Notes: generated from the letters alone by a model not told the origin. DNA of 64,000 nt from Methanothermobacter sp. MT-2 (GCA_003584625.1 AP017647.1:916603-980602), one strand, 5' to 3'. Positions 8,165 through 17,290 are shown, counted from the stretch's first letter. Numbers and translations: made by a program.

Positions 8165-8785
8165 ATGGACCCTGGAGTGGACAAGATTGTCTCCAGCATA
8201 ATCTCCGAGGCCCAGGAAAATGCTAATAAAATAATCAGTGAAGCTGAAAAAAAAGCAGAAGCCATAATAGAAGATGGTGAAAAAAGAGCAGCGATTGAAA
8301 GGGAAAAAATAATAGAAAATGCAAAGAAACAGGCGCAGATGCAATACCACCAGCTAATATCAGAGGCCAAGATGAAGGCTAGAAGAGCTGAACTGGAGGC
8401 AAGGGAAGAAATCATCACGGAAGCATTCAAAAAAGCAGAGGAAGAATTACAGAGAATGTCCTCTAGTAAAGATGAACAATACATCCAGTCACTAAAGAAT
8501 ATAATAAAAGAAGCAGCCACTGAAATCGGAGGGGGAGAATTATTAGTCCACGTCAAGGAGGATGATAAAGAAAAAATAAAAGACTTGGATTCCATCGCAG
8601 AGGATGTTAAATCAGCCACTGGAAAAGATACCAGCCTCGAATTTGGCGAATCCATACAGACCATCGGAGGGGCCATAGTCAAAACCAAGGATGGGAGGAT
8701 AGAAGTCAACAACACAATAGAGGCAAGACTTTCAAGATTCGAAAAGCTTCTGCGTTCAGAGGTGGCCAAAATCCTCTTTGATTAA
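8165..8785 (+). CDS. atpE: A-type ATP synthase subunit E (AhaE/AtpE)
   Basis: A 206-residue protein with a long N-terminal helix of K/E/A repeats (residues 1-110) and a compact C-terminal alpha/beta domain (GGAIVKTKDGRIEVNNT near residues 165-180), the classic layout of peripheral stalk subunit E. It dimerises with subunit H and binds the top of subunit B. GGGAGGAGGCTAAATAG precedes the ATG. It starts five bases after ahaK stops, in standard operon order. Confidence 0.93.
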   Translation: MDPGVDKIVSSIISEAQENANKIISEAEKKAEAIIEDGEKRAAIEREKIIENAKKQAQMQYHQLISEAKMKARRAELEAREEIITEAFKKAEEELQRMSSSKDEQYIQSLKNIIKEAATEIGGGELLVHVKEDDKEKIKDLDSIAEDVKSATGKDTSLEFGESIQTIGGAIVKTKDGRIEVNNTIEARLSRFEKLLRSEVAKILFD

Positions 8786-8803
8786 AAAAGGGAGAGACCA
8801 AAC

Positions 8804-9931
8804 ATGATTGAAAGCCCCACTATACTAAAGGCACTGATAAGTATAATAGCAGCTGCAGGAGCCATCATTATAGTAGTACCCACCATAAAGTTTCTCAGGG
8901 ACGTTGTACCATTCGCATATCCTACCGCCAGGGTGAGAGCAAGAATGGGGCGCTTATTCACAGACAGACAACTCACAGAAGTCATGGAAACCGAAAACCT
9001 TAAAGAGTTCAAAAATTATCTTAGGGGCTTCCCAGACTATGCAAAATACATAGACGAATACCCCATCGAAAAAGCCCTCGAAAGCCAACTCGCAGAAATC
9101 TACCAACTAATCACAGAAATAGCACCAAAAAGAATAAAAGGAGTGTTCGAGGCACAATCTAAAAAATGGGATATTAAAAATATAAAGAGCCTCCTAACAG
9201 CCAAAGACACTGGACTAAGCCCAGAAGAGACAATGAACCTCATAATACCATTCGGAGAATTAAAAGACAAAATAAAAAATTTAACAGACCTTGAAACAGT
9301 CGAAGATATAGTAACAGCCCTTGAAGACACAGAATACGGTCCAATACTTGAATCAGCCCTCCCAGACTATGAAAAAACAAGAATGTTACTACCATTCGAG
9401 GCTGCACTCGACAAATACTACATGGAAACCCTCCTAGGAATCCTAGAAGAAATATCAATCCCCAAGGAAGATATTGAAATACTGCGCACATACTTCGGCA
9501 CACAAGTAGACGCTGCAAACATCAAAATAATACTACGAGCAAAGGCCGACAACCTCAAATACGAGGACATAAAACCCTACATAATACCAGAAGGCTATCA
9601 GTTACCCGAATGGAAACTCCAAGACCTCATAGAAGCAGAAGACATAAAAGGGATTATAAGCGAACTAGAAGGCACAGATTATGGTCCAGTACTCGCAGAC
9701 GCACTCCCAGAATATGAAAAAACAAGATCCCTAGCCACATTCGAAAAAGCACTGGAAAAACACATTAATGAAACCGCAAGAACCTTCGCACTGAAAAGAC
9801 CACTCGGCGTAGGCCCAATGATAACATTCCTAAGCCGGAAAGAGGCCGAAATCAAAAATCTCAAGGTAATAGCGCGCAGCAAAAGAGAAGTGGGACTCCC
9901 CGAAACCCTAATTAAGGAGATGTTAATATGA
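8804..9931 (+). CDS. atpC: A-type ATP synthase subunit C (AhaC/AtpC)
   Basis: A 375-residue, mainly helical protein equivalent to V-type subunit d, which forms the funnel-shaped socket between the central stalk (D/F) and the proteolipid ring. Three repeated modules are visible (motifs Y-G-P-x-L/V at EYGPILESALPDYEKTR and DYGPVLADALPEYEKTR), in line with the three-fold structure of the family. AAAAGGGAGAGACC provides a ribosome binding site. The N-terminus is hydrophobic for some 25 residues, which is somewhat longer than in many homologues and may be a membrane-contacting helix. It overlaps ahaF by 4 bp. Confidence 0.92.
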   Translation: MIESPTILKALISIIAAAGAIIIVVPTIKFLRDVVPFAYPTARVRARMGRLFTDRQLTEVMETENLKEFKNYLRGFPDYAKYIDEYPIEKALESQLAEIYQLITEIAPKRIKGVFEAQSKKWDIKNIKSLLTAKDTGLSPEETMNLIIPFGELKDKIKNLTDLETVEDIVTALEDTEYGPILESALPDYEKTRMLLPFEAALDKYYMETLLGILEEISIPKEDIEILRTYFGTQVDAANIKIILRAKADNLKYEDIKPYIIPEGYQLPEWKLQDLIEAEDIKGIISELEGTDYGPVLADALPEYEKTRSLATFEKALEKHINETARTFALKRPLGVGPMITFLSRKEAEIKNLKVIARSKREVGLPETLIKEMLI

Positions 9932-10248
9932 GTGCAAAAATAGCAGTAGTCGCAGACGCAGACACCGTAACAGGCTTCAGACTAGCAGGCATAAAAGAAG
10001 GACATGCCGTAGAAACCCCAGAAGAAGCAGAAACAGTCATCAGAGACCTTATAAAAAAGGAAACCTCCATCATAATCGTCACCGAGAATATTGGCGACGA
10101 ATTAAGACAATTTATTGATGAAACAACCGGATCACGCGCACTACCCATCATAATAGAAATACCCGACAAATACGGTCCCTCTGAACGAAGAGTAGAACCC
10201 CTAAGAGAGCTTATCAAAAGAGTAATCGGAATAGAGTTGGTAAAATGA
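9928..10248 (+). CDS. atpF: A-type ATP synthase subunit F (AhaF/AtpF)
   Basis: A 106-residue alpha/beta protein. The start [19 protein letters not shown] and the central [13 protein letters not shown] are diagnostic of subunit F, the regulatory central-stalk subunit that binds subunit D. The ATG overlaps the stop of ahaC (ATGA) with AAGGAGATGTTAAT upstream. The last bases overlap the ATG of ahaA by 4 bp, giving direct translational coupling C-F-A-B. Confidence 0.93.
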   Translation: MSAKIAVVADADTVTGFRLAGIKEGHAVETPEEAETVIRDLIKKETSIIIVTENIGDELRQFIDETTGSRALPIIIEIPDKYGPSERRVEPLRELIKRVIGIELVK

Positions 10249-12005
10249 TAAAAAAAGGAAAAATTATTAAAGTCGCAGGTCCCGTCATCATCGCGGAAGG
10301 AATGAGAGGAACACAAATGTATGAAATGGTAAGAGTAGGCGAAGAAAAACTAATAGGAGAAATCATCGAACTTGAAGGCGACACAGCCACCGTCCAAGTT
10401 TACGAAGAAACAACAGGAATCAAACCAGGAGAAACAGTAGAAAGCACAGGCGGATCCCTCTCAGTAGAACTAGGACCCGGGATCATAGGCGCAATCTTTG
10501 ACGGAATACAAAGACCACTAGAAAACATCAAAATACTCACCGGGGACTACATACAAAGAGGCGTTGACGTACCACCCATCCCCAAAGACAAAAAATGGGA
10601 ATTCAAACCACTAGCAGAACCCGGACAAAAAGTACAAGGCGGAGACATCATCGGAGAAGTCCAAGAAACATCAGCAGTATCACACAAAATCATGGTACCA
10701 CCAAACATTTCAGGAACACTGAAAAGCATAGAACCACAAGGAGAATACACAGTACTAGAAGACATAGCAGAAATAGAAACAGAAACAGGCACCCAGAAAA
10801 TCCAGATGATGCAAAAATGGCCAGTCAGAAAAGCAAGACCATACAAGAAAAAACTAGACCCAGACATACCCCTCATAACAGGCCAAAGAGCACAGGACAC
10901 ATTCTTCCCAGTAGCGAAAGGTGGAACAGCAACAATACCAGGACCATTCGGATCAGGCAAAACCGTAACCCAACAACAACTAGCCAAATGGGCCGACGCA
11001 GACATAATAGTCTATGTAGGATGTGGAGAGAGAGGCAATGAAATGACAGAAGTACTAAAAGACTTCCCAGAACTCGAAGACCCAAAAACAGGAAAACCGC
11101 TCATGGACAGGACAGTGCTCATAGCAAACACCTCAAACATGCCAGTAGCCGCAAGGGAAGCTTGCGTATACACAGGCATAACCATAGCCGAATACTTCAG
11201 AGACATGGGATACGACGTCGCCCTCATGGCAGACTCAACATCAAGATGGGCAGAAGCCATGAGAGAAATCTCAGGCCGACTCGAAGAAATGCCCGGAGAG
11301 GAAGGCTACCCAGCATACCTCGCCTCAAGGCTAGCACAATTCTATGAAAGAGCTGGCAGAGTCATAACAGTCGGAACAGAAGACAAAGTAGCATCAGTAT
11401 CAATAGTAGGAGCAGTATCCCCACCAGGAGGAGACTTCTCAGAACCCGTTACACAAAACACTCTAAGAATATGTAAAGTATTCTGGGCACTTGACGCTTC
11501 ACTCGCAGACAAAAGACACTTCCCAGCCATAGACTGGCTCCAAAGCTACTCACTCTACATAGACAGCATAGAAACATGGTGGGCTAAAAAAGTCGACCCA
11601 GAATGGAGGACAATAAGAGACAATGCAATGGCCCTACTACAAAAAGAAGCCGAACTCCAAGAAGTAGTCCAACTTGTAGGACCCGACGCACTACCAGATA
11701 GGGAAAGAATAACCCTCGAGACCACAAGGATGATACGCGAAGACTTCCTCCAACAAAACGCCTACCACGAAGTCGACACCTACTGTTCACCAGAAAAACA
11801 ATTAAAAATGCTTAAAACCATAATGAAATTCCATGAAAATGCAACAGAAGCACTAGAAAGAGGAGCCCCAGCAGCAGACCTTGTGAACTTGCCAGTGAAA
11901 GAAGAAATTGGACGTATGAAATACATACCTGAAGATGAGTTTGATGAAAGAATCAAAGAAATCGAAGAAAGGATCGTCCAACAATGTAATGAGGTGTTAA
12001 GATGA
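10245..12005 (+). CDS. atpA: A-type ATP synthase catalytic subunit A (AhaA/AtpA)
   Basis: A 586-residue catalytic subunit. The Walker A loop GPFGSGKT sits at about residues 233-240. The long non-homologous insert typical of A/V-type subunit A comes before it (residues 110-190), and [22 protein letters not shown] follows. There is no intein, although intein insertion into this gene is known in other archaea and V-ATPases. The first codons are ATG ATA AAA AAA GGA. The gene overlaps both ahaF and ahaB by 4 bp. Codon use is markedly C-ending (ATC, AAC, CTC), as expected for a highly expressed gene. Confidence 0.97.
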   Translation: MIKKGKIIKVAGPVIIAEGMRGTQMYEMVRVGEEKLIGEIIELEGDTATVQVYEETTGIKPGETVESTGGSLSVELGPGIIGAIFDGIQRPLENIKILTGDYIQRGVDVPPIPKDKKWEFKPLAEPGQKVQGGDIIGEVQETSAVSHKIMVPPNISGTLKSIEPQGEYTVLEDIAEIETETGTQKIQMMQKWPVRKARPYKKKLDPDIPLITGQRAQDTFFPVAKGGTATIPGPFGSGKTVTQQQLAKWADADIIVYVGCGERGNEMTEVLKDFPELEDPKTGKPLMDRTVLIANTSNMPVAAREACVYTGITIAEYFRDMGYDVALMADSTSRWAEAMREISGRLEEMPGEEGYPAYLASRLAQFYERAGRVITVGTEDKVASVSIVGAVSPPGGDFSEPVTQNTLRICKVFWALDASLADKRHFPAIDWLQSYSLYIDSIETWWAKKVDPEWRTIRDNAMALLQKEAELQEVVQLVGPDALPDRERITLETTRMIREDFLQQNAYHEVDTYCSPEKQLKMLKTIMKFHENATEALERGAPAADLVNLPVKEEIGRMKYIPEDEFDERIKEIEERIVQQCNEVLR

Positions 12006-13393
12006 AAGTAGATATTAAAACCCGAGAATACACCACAGTAAGTGAAGTATCAGGGCCCCTCATGATCGTGGAAGGCGTTGAAGGAGCAGCATACGGAGAA
12101 ATCGTTGAAATAGAAACACCAACCGGCGAAAGAAGAAGGGGCCAGGTACTTGAAGTGCGGGAAGATATCGCCGTCGTGCAAGTATTTGAGGGCACAAGCG
12201 ACCTTAACACTGAAACAACAAAAATACGCTTCACAGGAGAAACAGCAAAAATAGGCGTCTCCATGGACATGCTAGGCCGTATATTCGACGGTACAGGAAA
12301 ACCAATAGATGGTGGCCCAGAGATCATCCCAGAAAAAGAACTTGACATTAACGGTTTCCCAATAAACCCATCAGCACGAGCATTCCCAGCAGAGTTCATC
12401 CAGACAGGTATATCAACAATTGACGGTATGAACACCCTGGTTAGGGGACAGAAACTACCGATCTTCTCGGGTTCAGGATTGCCACACAATGAACTAGCAG
12501 CCCAAATCGCAAGACAAGCAAAAGTACTCACAGAAGAAAGCGAATTCGCAGTTATATTCACAGCCATGGGTATAACACACGAAGAAGCCAATTACTTCAT
12601 GCGAGACTTTGAACAGACCGGTGCCCTGGAACGTGTGACAGTATTCATGAACCTTGCAGACGACCCTGCCATCGAACGTATAATCACGCCGAGAATGGCT
12701 CTTACAACAGCCGAATATTTCGCATTTGAACATGACATGCACGTGCTCGTTATATTAACAGACATGACAAATTATTGTGAAGCTTTAAGGGAGATATCAG
12801 CTGCCAGGGAAGAAGTTCCTGGTAGGAGAGGATATCCCGGTTACATGTATACCGACCTTGCAAGCATCTATGAAAGAGCAGGGCGTATAATCGGCAAAAA
12901 AGGGTCAATAACCCAGATGCCAATCCTAGTCATGCCACAAGATGATATAACGCACCCAATACCAGACCTCACAGGTTACATCACAGAAGGCCAGGTTGTG
13001 CTAAGCCGCGAACTCCACCGAAAGGGTATATACCCCCCAGTGGATGTTCTACCATCCCTATCAAGGCTCATGAGCGGTGGAATAGGTGAAGGAAGAACCA
13101 GAGAAGATCACAGTGGCGTTTCAGACCAACTATATTCTGCATATGCAGAAGGTCGAGACCTCCGCGACCTCGTGGCCGTGGTCGGTGAAGAAGCATTAAC
13201 TGACAGGGACCGTAAATACTTGCAATTTGCTGATGAATTCGAAAAAAGATTTATAAACCAGGAACGCGACGAAGACAGATCAATCGAAGAGACTTTAACC
13301 CTTGGCTGGGAGCTTCTAAGCATATTACCACGCGCAGAACTCAAGAGAGTGGCCGAGGAACACATAGACAAATACCTGCCAAAAGGGGAATAA
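12002..13393 (+). CDS. atpB: A-type ATP synthase regulatory subunit B (AhaB/AtpB)
   Basis: A 463-residue subunit homologous to subunit A but with a degenerate P-loop ([15 protein letters not shown] in place of GxxGxGKT), so it binds but does not hydrolyse nucleotide. The motifs [21 protein letters not shown] and [21 protein letters not shown] are clear. Three A-B pairs form the A1 head. It is coupled to ahaA by a 4-bp overlap. A 35-base gap, unusual for this operon, separates it from ahaD. Confidence 0.97.
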   Translation: MKVDIKTREYTTVSEVSGPLMIVEGVEGAAYGEIVEIETPTGERRRGQVLEVREDIAVVQVFEGTSDLNTETTKIRFTGETAKIGVSMDMLGRIFDGTGKPIDGGPEIIPEKELDINGFPINPSARAFPAEFIQTGISTIDGMNTLVRGQKLPIFSGSGLPHNELAAQIARQAKVLTEESEFAVIFTAMGITHEEANYFMRDFEQTGALERVTVFMNLADDPAIERIITPRMALTTAEYFAFEHDMHVLVILTDMTNYCEALREISAAREEVPGRRGYPGYMYTDLASIYERAGRIIGKKGSITQMPILVMPQDDITHPIPDLTGYITEGQVVLSRELHRKGIYPPVDVLPSLSRLMSGGIGEGRTREDHSGVSDQLYSAYAEGRDLRDLVAVVGEEALTDRDRKYLQFADEFEKRFINQERDEDRSIEETLTLGWELLSILPRAELKRVAEEHIDKYLPKGE

Positions 13394-13396
13394 ACA

Positions 13397-13423
13397 CCCC
13401 CATATAACATTATTTTAGGGGGG
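13397..13423 (+). promoter_or_regulatory. G/C hairpin that covers the ahaD ribosome binding site
   Basis: Five C residues (13397-13401) can pair with the G-run at 13418-13423 across a 16-base AT-rich loop. The G-run (GGGGGGAT) is also the only ribosome binding site for the ahaD ATG at 13429, so pairing would hide it. A role in setting the lower stoichiometry of the stalk subunit (one D per three A/B) is inference. Confidence 0.45.
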
Positions 13424-13428
13424 ATAAG

Positions 13429-14070
13429 ATGGCGCAAGAGATAATTGAAGGGATCAACCCAACAAGAATGGAGCTTCTAAAACTTAAACAGAGGGAGAAG
13501 CTCGCTGTCAAGGGCTACAACCTATTAAAGGAGAAAAGAAACGCTCTTATCATGGAATTCTTCAACATCCTAGAGAGGGTTAGAGGGGCTCGTGAAAGAG
13601 TCGAGGAGAAATTAAAGGAGGCATTCGAGGACCTGACAGAAGCGCAGATAATGATGGGTGACATGGCCGTTAACAAGGCTGCTATGGCCGTTAAAGAGTT
13701 TATCAAGGTCGATATAGACTCTAGGAATATAATGGGTGTTGTTGTCCCGGTGATAGAAATAGAATCAACAGAAAGATCCATGGTCGAAAGAGGCTATGGT
13801 CTAGTAGATACTTCAGTTAAACTTGACGAGGCTGCTAAGAAGTTCGAGGAATCAGTGTCCCTCATAGTAGAATTGGGGGAGATTGAAAAGAGTGTAAGGT
13901 TGCTTGCAGGGGAGATAGAATCCACAAAAAGGAGAGTTAACGCACTTGAACATATAATAATACCAAGACTTCAGAATACAGTAAGTTACATTGAGATGCG
14001 GTTAGAGGAGATGGAAAGAGAGAACTTCGTGAGATTGAAGATGATTAAAGAATCCATGGAGATGGAGTAA
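13429..14070 (+). CDS. atpD: A-type ATP synthase subunit D (central stalk, AhaD/AtpD)
   Basis: A 213-residue protein forming the rotating central shaft with subunit F. The N-terminal [20 protein letters not shown] and the C-terminal [14 protein letters not shown] are characteristic of the family, and both ends are helical, as expected for a long antiparallel coiled coil. The ribosome binding site is the G-run just upstream, which can be sequestered in a stem. The stop codon overlaps the ATG of the DUF22 gene by one base. Confidence 0.95.
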   Translation: MAQEIIEGINPTRMELLKLKQREKLAVKGYNLLKEKRNALIMEFFNILERVRGARERVEEKLKEAFEDLTEAQIMMGDMAVNKAAMAVKEFIKVDIDSRNIMGVVVPVIEIESTERSMVERGYGLVDTSVKLDEAAKKFEESVSLIVELGEIEKSVRLLAGEIESTKRRVNALEHIIIPRLQNTVSYIEMRLEEMERENFVRLKMIKESMEME

Positions 14071-14459
14071 TGGTCAGAATATTAACAAGGCTTGGCGAGG
14101 TTAAAAGGGCGGCTGAAAGATATGCGAAGGAATTAGTAGATTTCAGATTGGTCGATGCTGACATTTATGGTCATCTGAGGGCTATACTTGCAGCTGAGAA
14201 TGTGAAAGTGAGAGCAGGTGAAATAAAACCTATAAAGATAAAAAGGATTAGGATACCCCCAAATCATCTAGTTTACTTGTGTGCATATGCAACTCATGGT
14301 TTAGGGCATGTGATTGCAGCAGGGGAGGAAGTGCCTTTACCTATTACCATGGAGCGGAGTGCTGATCATGCAACTTTTGTAGCCGCCCTACCTGGTGAAA
14401 TTAAAAAGAATGATCTTTTAGGCGTGCTGATAGTTTTACCAGTAGAATTAACCCATTAA
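14070..14459 (+). CDS. DUF22 family protein
   Basis: A 129-residue protein matching my memory of the archaeal DUF22 family, found mainly in methanogens. Its start overlaps the last base of ahaD, making it the tenth gene of the ATP synthase transcript. Visible features are a basic N-terminal helix (EVKRAAERYAKE), a central KIKRIRIPPNHLVYL strand pair and a glycine-rich HGLGHVIAAGEEVPLP segment. No catalytic motif is evident. Position suggests co-expression with the ATP synthase, but no function is known to me. Confidence 0.8.
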   Translation: MVRILTRLGEVKRAAERYAKELVDFRLVDADIYGHLRAILAAENVKVRAGEIKPIKIKRIRIPPNHLVYLCAYATHGLGHVIAAGEEVPLPITMERSADHATFVAALPGEIKKNDLLGVLIVLPVELTH

Positions 14460-14460
14460 A

Positions 14461-14488
14461 CATCTTCTCTTTTTCTATTTTCTCGGCG
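14461..14488 (+). terminator. T-rich transcription terminator after the ATP synthase operon
   Basis: Immediately after the DUF22 stop the + strand reads as a pyrimidine stretch with several T-runs (CTTCTCTTTTTCTATTTTCTC), the usual archaeal oligo-T termination signal. The next gene on this strand starts about 500 bases later, and a minus-strand gene ends just beyond. Confidence 0.5.
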
Positions 14489-14579
14489 TGGAGAATTCTA
14501 GGGGTTTGAATTTTTTTTCTCCTGTTAATGGAAGTTTTGATTGTGTGGAATTTCTATGTCTTCGATCTCTTTTTCTGTT

Positions 14580-14912
14580 TTATGAGAATTTTAATTGGAT
14601 TTCAAGGATATCATCATGTAGTATACATTTTGTTTTTATGTCCTCATGTTTCTTTTCTACTTCTCTTATCCTGTAAAGTACGTTTGTAAGCGCGCTTGTA
14701 GTGAACATCCCAAAGCTTTTCTCGCCCTTGGATGATACCAGGAGAAGTGAGACCCCTCCGTCTTCTATTTTGACGTTGTAGTTTATCGCGTTAAGGTATA
14801 TTGCATCCGCTAAACGCAGAAGGATCTTAATATATTTTATTGGGAGTCCACTTACACTTATAAGCTCTTTTATTTTATCATTTTCTCGACATTGTTCAAT
14901 ATCAATATCCAT
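14580..14912 (-). CDS. Conserved hypothetical protein (110 aa)
   Basis: A 110-residue, mostly helical soluble protein transcribed toward the ATP synthase operon. It contains KYIKILLRLADAIYLNAINYN and an S-S-K-G-E-K-SFGMFTTSALTNVLYRIREVE segment, with no Cys cluster or signal peptide. The ATG is preceded by AGGGGTGTTAAGTTT, which contains a GGTG ribosome binding site. I do not recognise the family. Divergent transcription from the UPF0216 gene 62 bases away implies back-to-back promoters in the AT-rich gap 14913-14974. Confidence 0.65.
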   Translation of the reverse strand: MDIDIEQCRENDKIKELISVSGLPIKYIKILLRLADAIYLNAINYNVKIEDGGVSLLLVSSKGEKSFGMFTTSALTNVLYRIREVEKKHEDIKTKCILHDDILEIQLKFS

Positions 14913-14974
14913 AAACTTAACACCCCTTATTCTATTATGGTATTTTATAAAATAAAACTTATAATAATAATGTA

Positions 14975-15400
14975 ATGAGGAACGAAATGGATAGAACTGA
15001 AAGACTTATAAGGAAACAGATTGTTATCCTTAACAGGCACGTGCCAAGAAAGAGGAAAACCCTCAAAGAACTTCTAAGAGAGGAAAAACCCCACGTGATC
15101 GGAGCCGATGGGAGCAGGCACAGGTTCAAGTCAAAAGAACTTGAATTCCTAGCATCCCTAATCTCTGGGGATGAACAAGAGCGCCTAAGATTACCTATAT
15201 ACATTGAAATAGATGCATCAACCTCAGGCGCCCGGATAAAAGGGAAACTTGAAGTCAAAATAATCTCAAAGATCATAGACAAGGAAATAGACGAATATAA
15301 TACGCCAGACGAAATATACATCTACAATCCCCAGATGAAGGTTTTAAGGAAAAAACTCCCAACCACAACCCAATACATCTTCCTAGTCAACGAACATTAA
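14975..15400 (+). CDS. UPF0216 (DUF61) family protein
   Basis: A 141-residue archaeal conserved protein. The stretches RHVPRKRKTLKELL and KPHVIGADGSRHRFK are hallmarks of the UPF0216 family. No function is established to my knowledge. Two starts are possible. The ATG at 14975 lies about 25 bases after a TATA-like TTTATAAAATA (14943-14953) and would give a leaderless mRNA. The ATG at 14987 has a GAGG six bases before it. The small membrane protein downstream probably shares the transcript. Confidence 0.8.
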   Translation: MRNEMDRTERLIRKQIVILNRHVPRKRKTLKELLREEKPHVIGADGSRHRFKSKELEFLASLISGDEQERLRLPIYIEIDASTSGARIKGKLEVKIISKIIDKEIDEYNTPDEIYIYNPQMKVLRKKLPTTTQYIFLVNEH

Positions 15401-15414
15401 AGGTGAAATATCCA

Positions 15415-15576
15415 ATGAGCAGAGACCCCATAGAAGAATACCTCAAAGACCCAGACAGGAGAGCGAAAATATTCCTAATACTAACATGGGGAATGATAAT
15501 TACAAGAATCCTAATTGCAATAGGACTCATCATATTCATACTAATACTCCTAGGCATAATACAAGTACCGGTATAA
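15415..15576 (+). CDS. Small single-pass membrane protein (53 aa)
   Basis: A short gene starting at ATG 15415 with AAAGGTGAAATATCCA just upstream, a textbook ribosome binding site. The peptide begins MSRDPIEEYLKDPDRRAK, a charged cytoplasmic-like head. A continuous hydrophobic helix follows (about residues 20-49, ending near LGIIQVPV). It lies 14 bases after the UPF0216 gene and one base before the stop of the convergent ATP-grasp gene. The strong ribosome binding site and clean membrane topology support a real gene. Function unknown. Confidence 0.75.
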   Translation: MSRDPIEEYLKDPDRRAKIFLILTWGMIITRILIAIGLIIFILILLGIIQVPV

Positions 15577-15577
15577 T

Positions 15578-16696
15578 TTACTTGATGGGGGTTAAGGCCC
15601 CTATAACCTTACCAAAACTCCTTTTAATAATCCCCCGGAGAATATTGAGATTTTTATGAGAATCAAGTAAAGTCGCCACCGGTTCTCCCCCTTCTATTAT
15701 CGAACCTTTACAAGGTATATCATATACCCTCTGGAAGTTAAGATCACCAACCTGACACCTGAAAGGAGCATAAACTATCCTCTTCATAGCATACCTTCTC
15801 ATTAAAGGTTCATCTACAAGTTCGCCCTCACAAGCCCTGATATGAGCAGACAACATATTAATTCCAAGGGAAAGCTGAGCACATTCAAAAGTGCCCTGGA
15901 TACGGGGATTAACCTCAATCACATACACTCCGCGCGAAGACAAAACCATATCAACACCATTCGACCCTAAAAGAGACAAACTCTCAATGATATCCTCCCC
16001 AATCCCCTTAATCTCTGGATAAGGTGCAGGCACAACATTCCCCACATAGATAAAATTACTCCTCCAACCCCTAATACTAGTATCTATCAATTGCCTGCTT
16101 GTTAAAACCGTTATAGCATCCCTGCCAGTGGAAAGCACCGAAGCACTTAAATGCAACCCCTCAACAAATTCTTGGAGGAGGAAAGGCCCCTTAGGCGGTT
16201 CTCTAACATCTGATAAAAGAGAAACCCCAAAACCCCCAGAACCCCGCAAAGGCTTTACTAAAAACCTTTTTCCAGGCTCCTGTCTTTGTATCTCCCAAGC
16301 CTCCTCTATATCATCCAATTTATAAGTTGCTGGAAGTTTAAATCTTCCACGAAGCTTCTTATATAAACTGTGCTTATTTTCTATCCTTCGCGTCTTCTTA
16401 TTACCAAGAATTTTCCTGGAAGGAAAATCCTCAGGGAGACCTCCACTTAAAACTATGATCCAGTCAACCTCATCTACAAAATCCCTAGCTAAATCCCTAA
16501 GCTGAGATGGTCTAAAACTTTCATGGAACCTCCCAGAAGACTTTAAAGGCCCCTGTTTTAATATACATCTTCTCTCATGATAAAAATTGAAATCCACCGG
16601 ACAATAATAACTCACAGAATAAACCTCAAATCCAAGATCATACGCTGCCTCGGCAACTGGCCTCGTATTCGCACCTACTATTAGGAGCCTCTCCAT
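15578..16696 (-). CDS. ATP-grasp family ligase (COG2232-like)
   Basis: A 372-residue protein with a Rossmann-like N-terminal pre-ATP-grasp domain (LLIVGANTRPVAEAAYDLGF), an ATP-grasp core (FLVKPLRGSGGFGV near residues 145-158, then LLQEFVEG) and the metal-binding EVNPRIQGTFE motif (about residues 263-273). This architecture catalyses ATP-dependent carboxylate-amine or carboxylate-thiol ligation via an acyl phosphate. The C-terminal domain (about 300-372) has a Cys in YDIPCKGSIIEGGEP. It resembles the carboligase group COG2232 found in methanogens, with no substrate known to me. It is monocistronic and lies upstream of, and convergent with, the small membrane protein gene. Confidence 0.75.
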   Translation of the reverse strand: MERLLIVGANTRPVAEAAYDLGFEVYSVSYYCPVDFNFYHERRCILKQGPLKSSGRFHESFRPSQLRDLARDFVDEVDWIIVLSGGLPEDFPSRKILGNKKTRRIENKHSLYKKLRGRFKLPATYKLDDIEEAWEIQRQEPGKRFLVKPLRGSGGFGVSLLSDVREPPKGPFLLQEFVEGLHLSASVLSTGRDAITVLTSRQLIDTSIRGWRSNFIYVGNVVPAPYPEIKGIGEDIIESLSLLGSNGVDMVLSSRGVYVIEVNPRIQGTFECAQLSLGINMLSAHIRACEGELVDEPLMRRYAMKRIVYAPFRCQVGDLNFQRVYDIPCKGSIIEGGEPVATLLDSHKNLNILRGIIKRSFGKVIGALTPIK

Positions 16697-16731
16697 TTTT
16701 AAAACCCTATAAAAGAATTAAATTAGAAGTA

Positions 16732-16803
16732 TAGTCCCGAGCGGAGTCGAACCGCTGTCACCGGGTCCAAAGCCCGGTAGGATTACCACTACCCCACGGG
16801 ACT
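16732..16803 (-). tRNA. tRNA-Gln (anticodon TTG)
   Basis: The reverse complement folds as a cloverleaf. The acceptor stem AGTCCCG pairs with CGGGACT, the D-arm lies in GGGGTAGTGGTAATCC, and the T-arm is GCGGTTCGACTCCGC. The anticodon stem CCGGG/CCCGG encloses the loop CTTTGGA, giving anticodon TTG (reads CAA). Discriminator base A. CCA is not encoded. Confidence 0.95.
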
Positions 16804-16851
16804 AAACATTAACAGGAACATTCTCTTTTTTTGAAAAGGAGGGAAGTTTTA

Positions 16852-16923
16852 TAGTCCCGAGCGGAGTCGAACCGCTGTCGATGGGTCCAGAGCCCATCAG
16901 GATTGCCACTACCCCACGGGACT
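16852..16923 (-). tRNA. tRNA-Gln (anticodon CTG)
   Basis: Second glutamine tRNA 48 bases upstream in transcription direction. It has the same acceptor, D and T arms as its neighbour, but anticodon stem ATGGG/CCCAT around the loop CTCTGGA, giving anticodon CTG (reads CAG). CCA not encoded. The tandem pair covers both Gln codons and probably arose by duplication. Confidence 0.95.
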
Positions 16924-17030
16924 AACCTATATCAATCCACTTTCAAATATAAAAGTTCGTAGAATATGATATAAATATTTTTTGGTGAACATGAAAAGAG
17001 CGGGGACATTTAACCAGCCACCGCTGCTAA

Positions 17031-17290
17031 ACCCCCCCTAAAGGGGGGGGATACAACAAGGGGAGGCTGAAAGGATAACCTTTATACTTCAAGGATATAC
17101 ATGTAACTTACAAGGCTGAGAGAGCCCGGTAGGGTATGAGGAGAGGATGTGGAGGGGGCTGGGTCCCAAAAGGCCCGTAGAAAAAAAACCACTCCTCATG
17201 ATCCCTTACTAGAATGTGATTGAAGGGCAAGTTCTCTCGATGAGATGGGAAGCCCCAGTCCGTCAAGACGGGGATAGTTCACCATCCCCC
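17031..17290 (+). pseudogene. Relic of an IS200/IS605-type TnpB 3' end (omega-RNA region), copy 1
   Basis: No complete gene lies between the tRNAs and ppcA. From about 17129 one frame reads VGYEERMW...KRPVEKKPLL, hits a TAG, then continues VIEGQVLSMRWEAPV. The PVEKKP...EGQVLSMRWEAP pattern is, from memory, typical of archaeal TnpB C-termini. It ends in a stem-loop (AGCCCC...GGGG) followed by ATAGTTCACC, like the right end of IS605 elements. The zinc finger and RuvC domains are gone. A seven-pair C/G hairpin (17032-17038 with 17043-17050) stands upstream. The retained piece corresponds to where TnpB omega RNAs are encoded. Whether it is transcribed is unknown. Family assignment by pattern, moderate certainty. 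Confidence 0.55.

Noticed and set aside
10245-12005. Intein in the ATP synthase catalytic subunit
   Set aside because: The reading frame is 586 codons with an uninterrupted Walker A region, the normal length without intein.
17110-17140. CTGAGA stretch suggesting a TPP riboswitch
   Set aside because: The required ACCTGATCTGGATAATGCCAGCG-like second half is absent, and no thiamine gene follows; the stretch is better explained by the TnpB-like relic.
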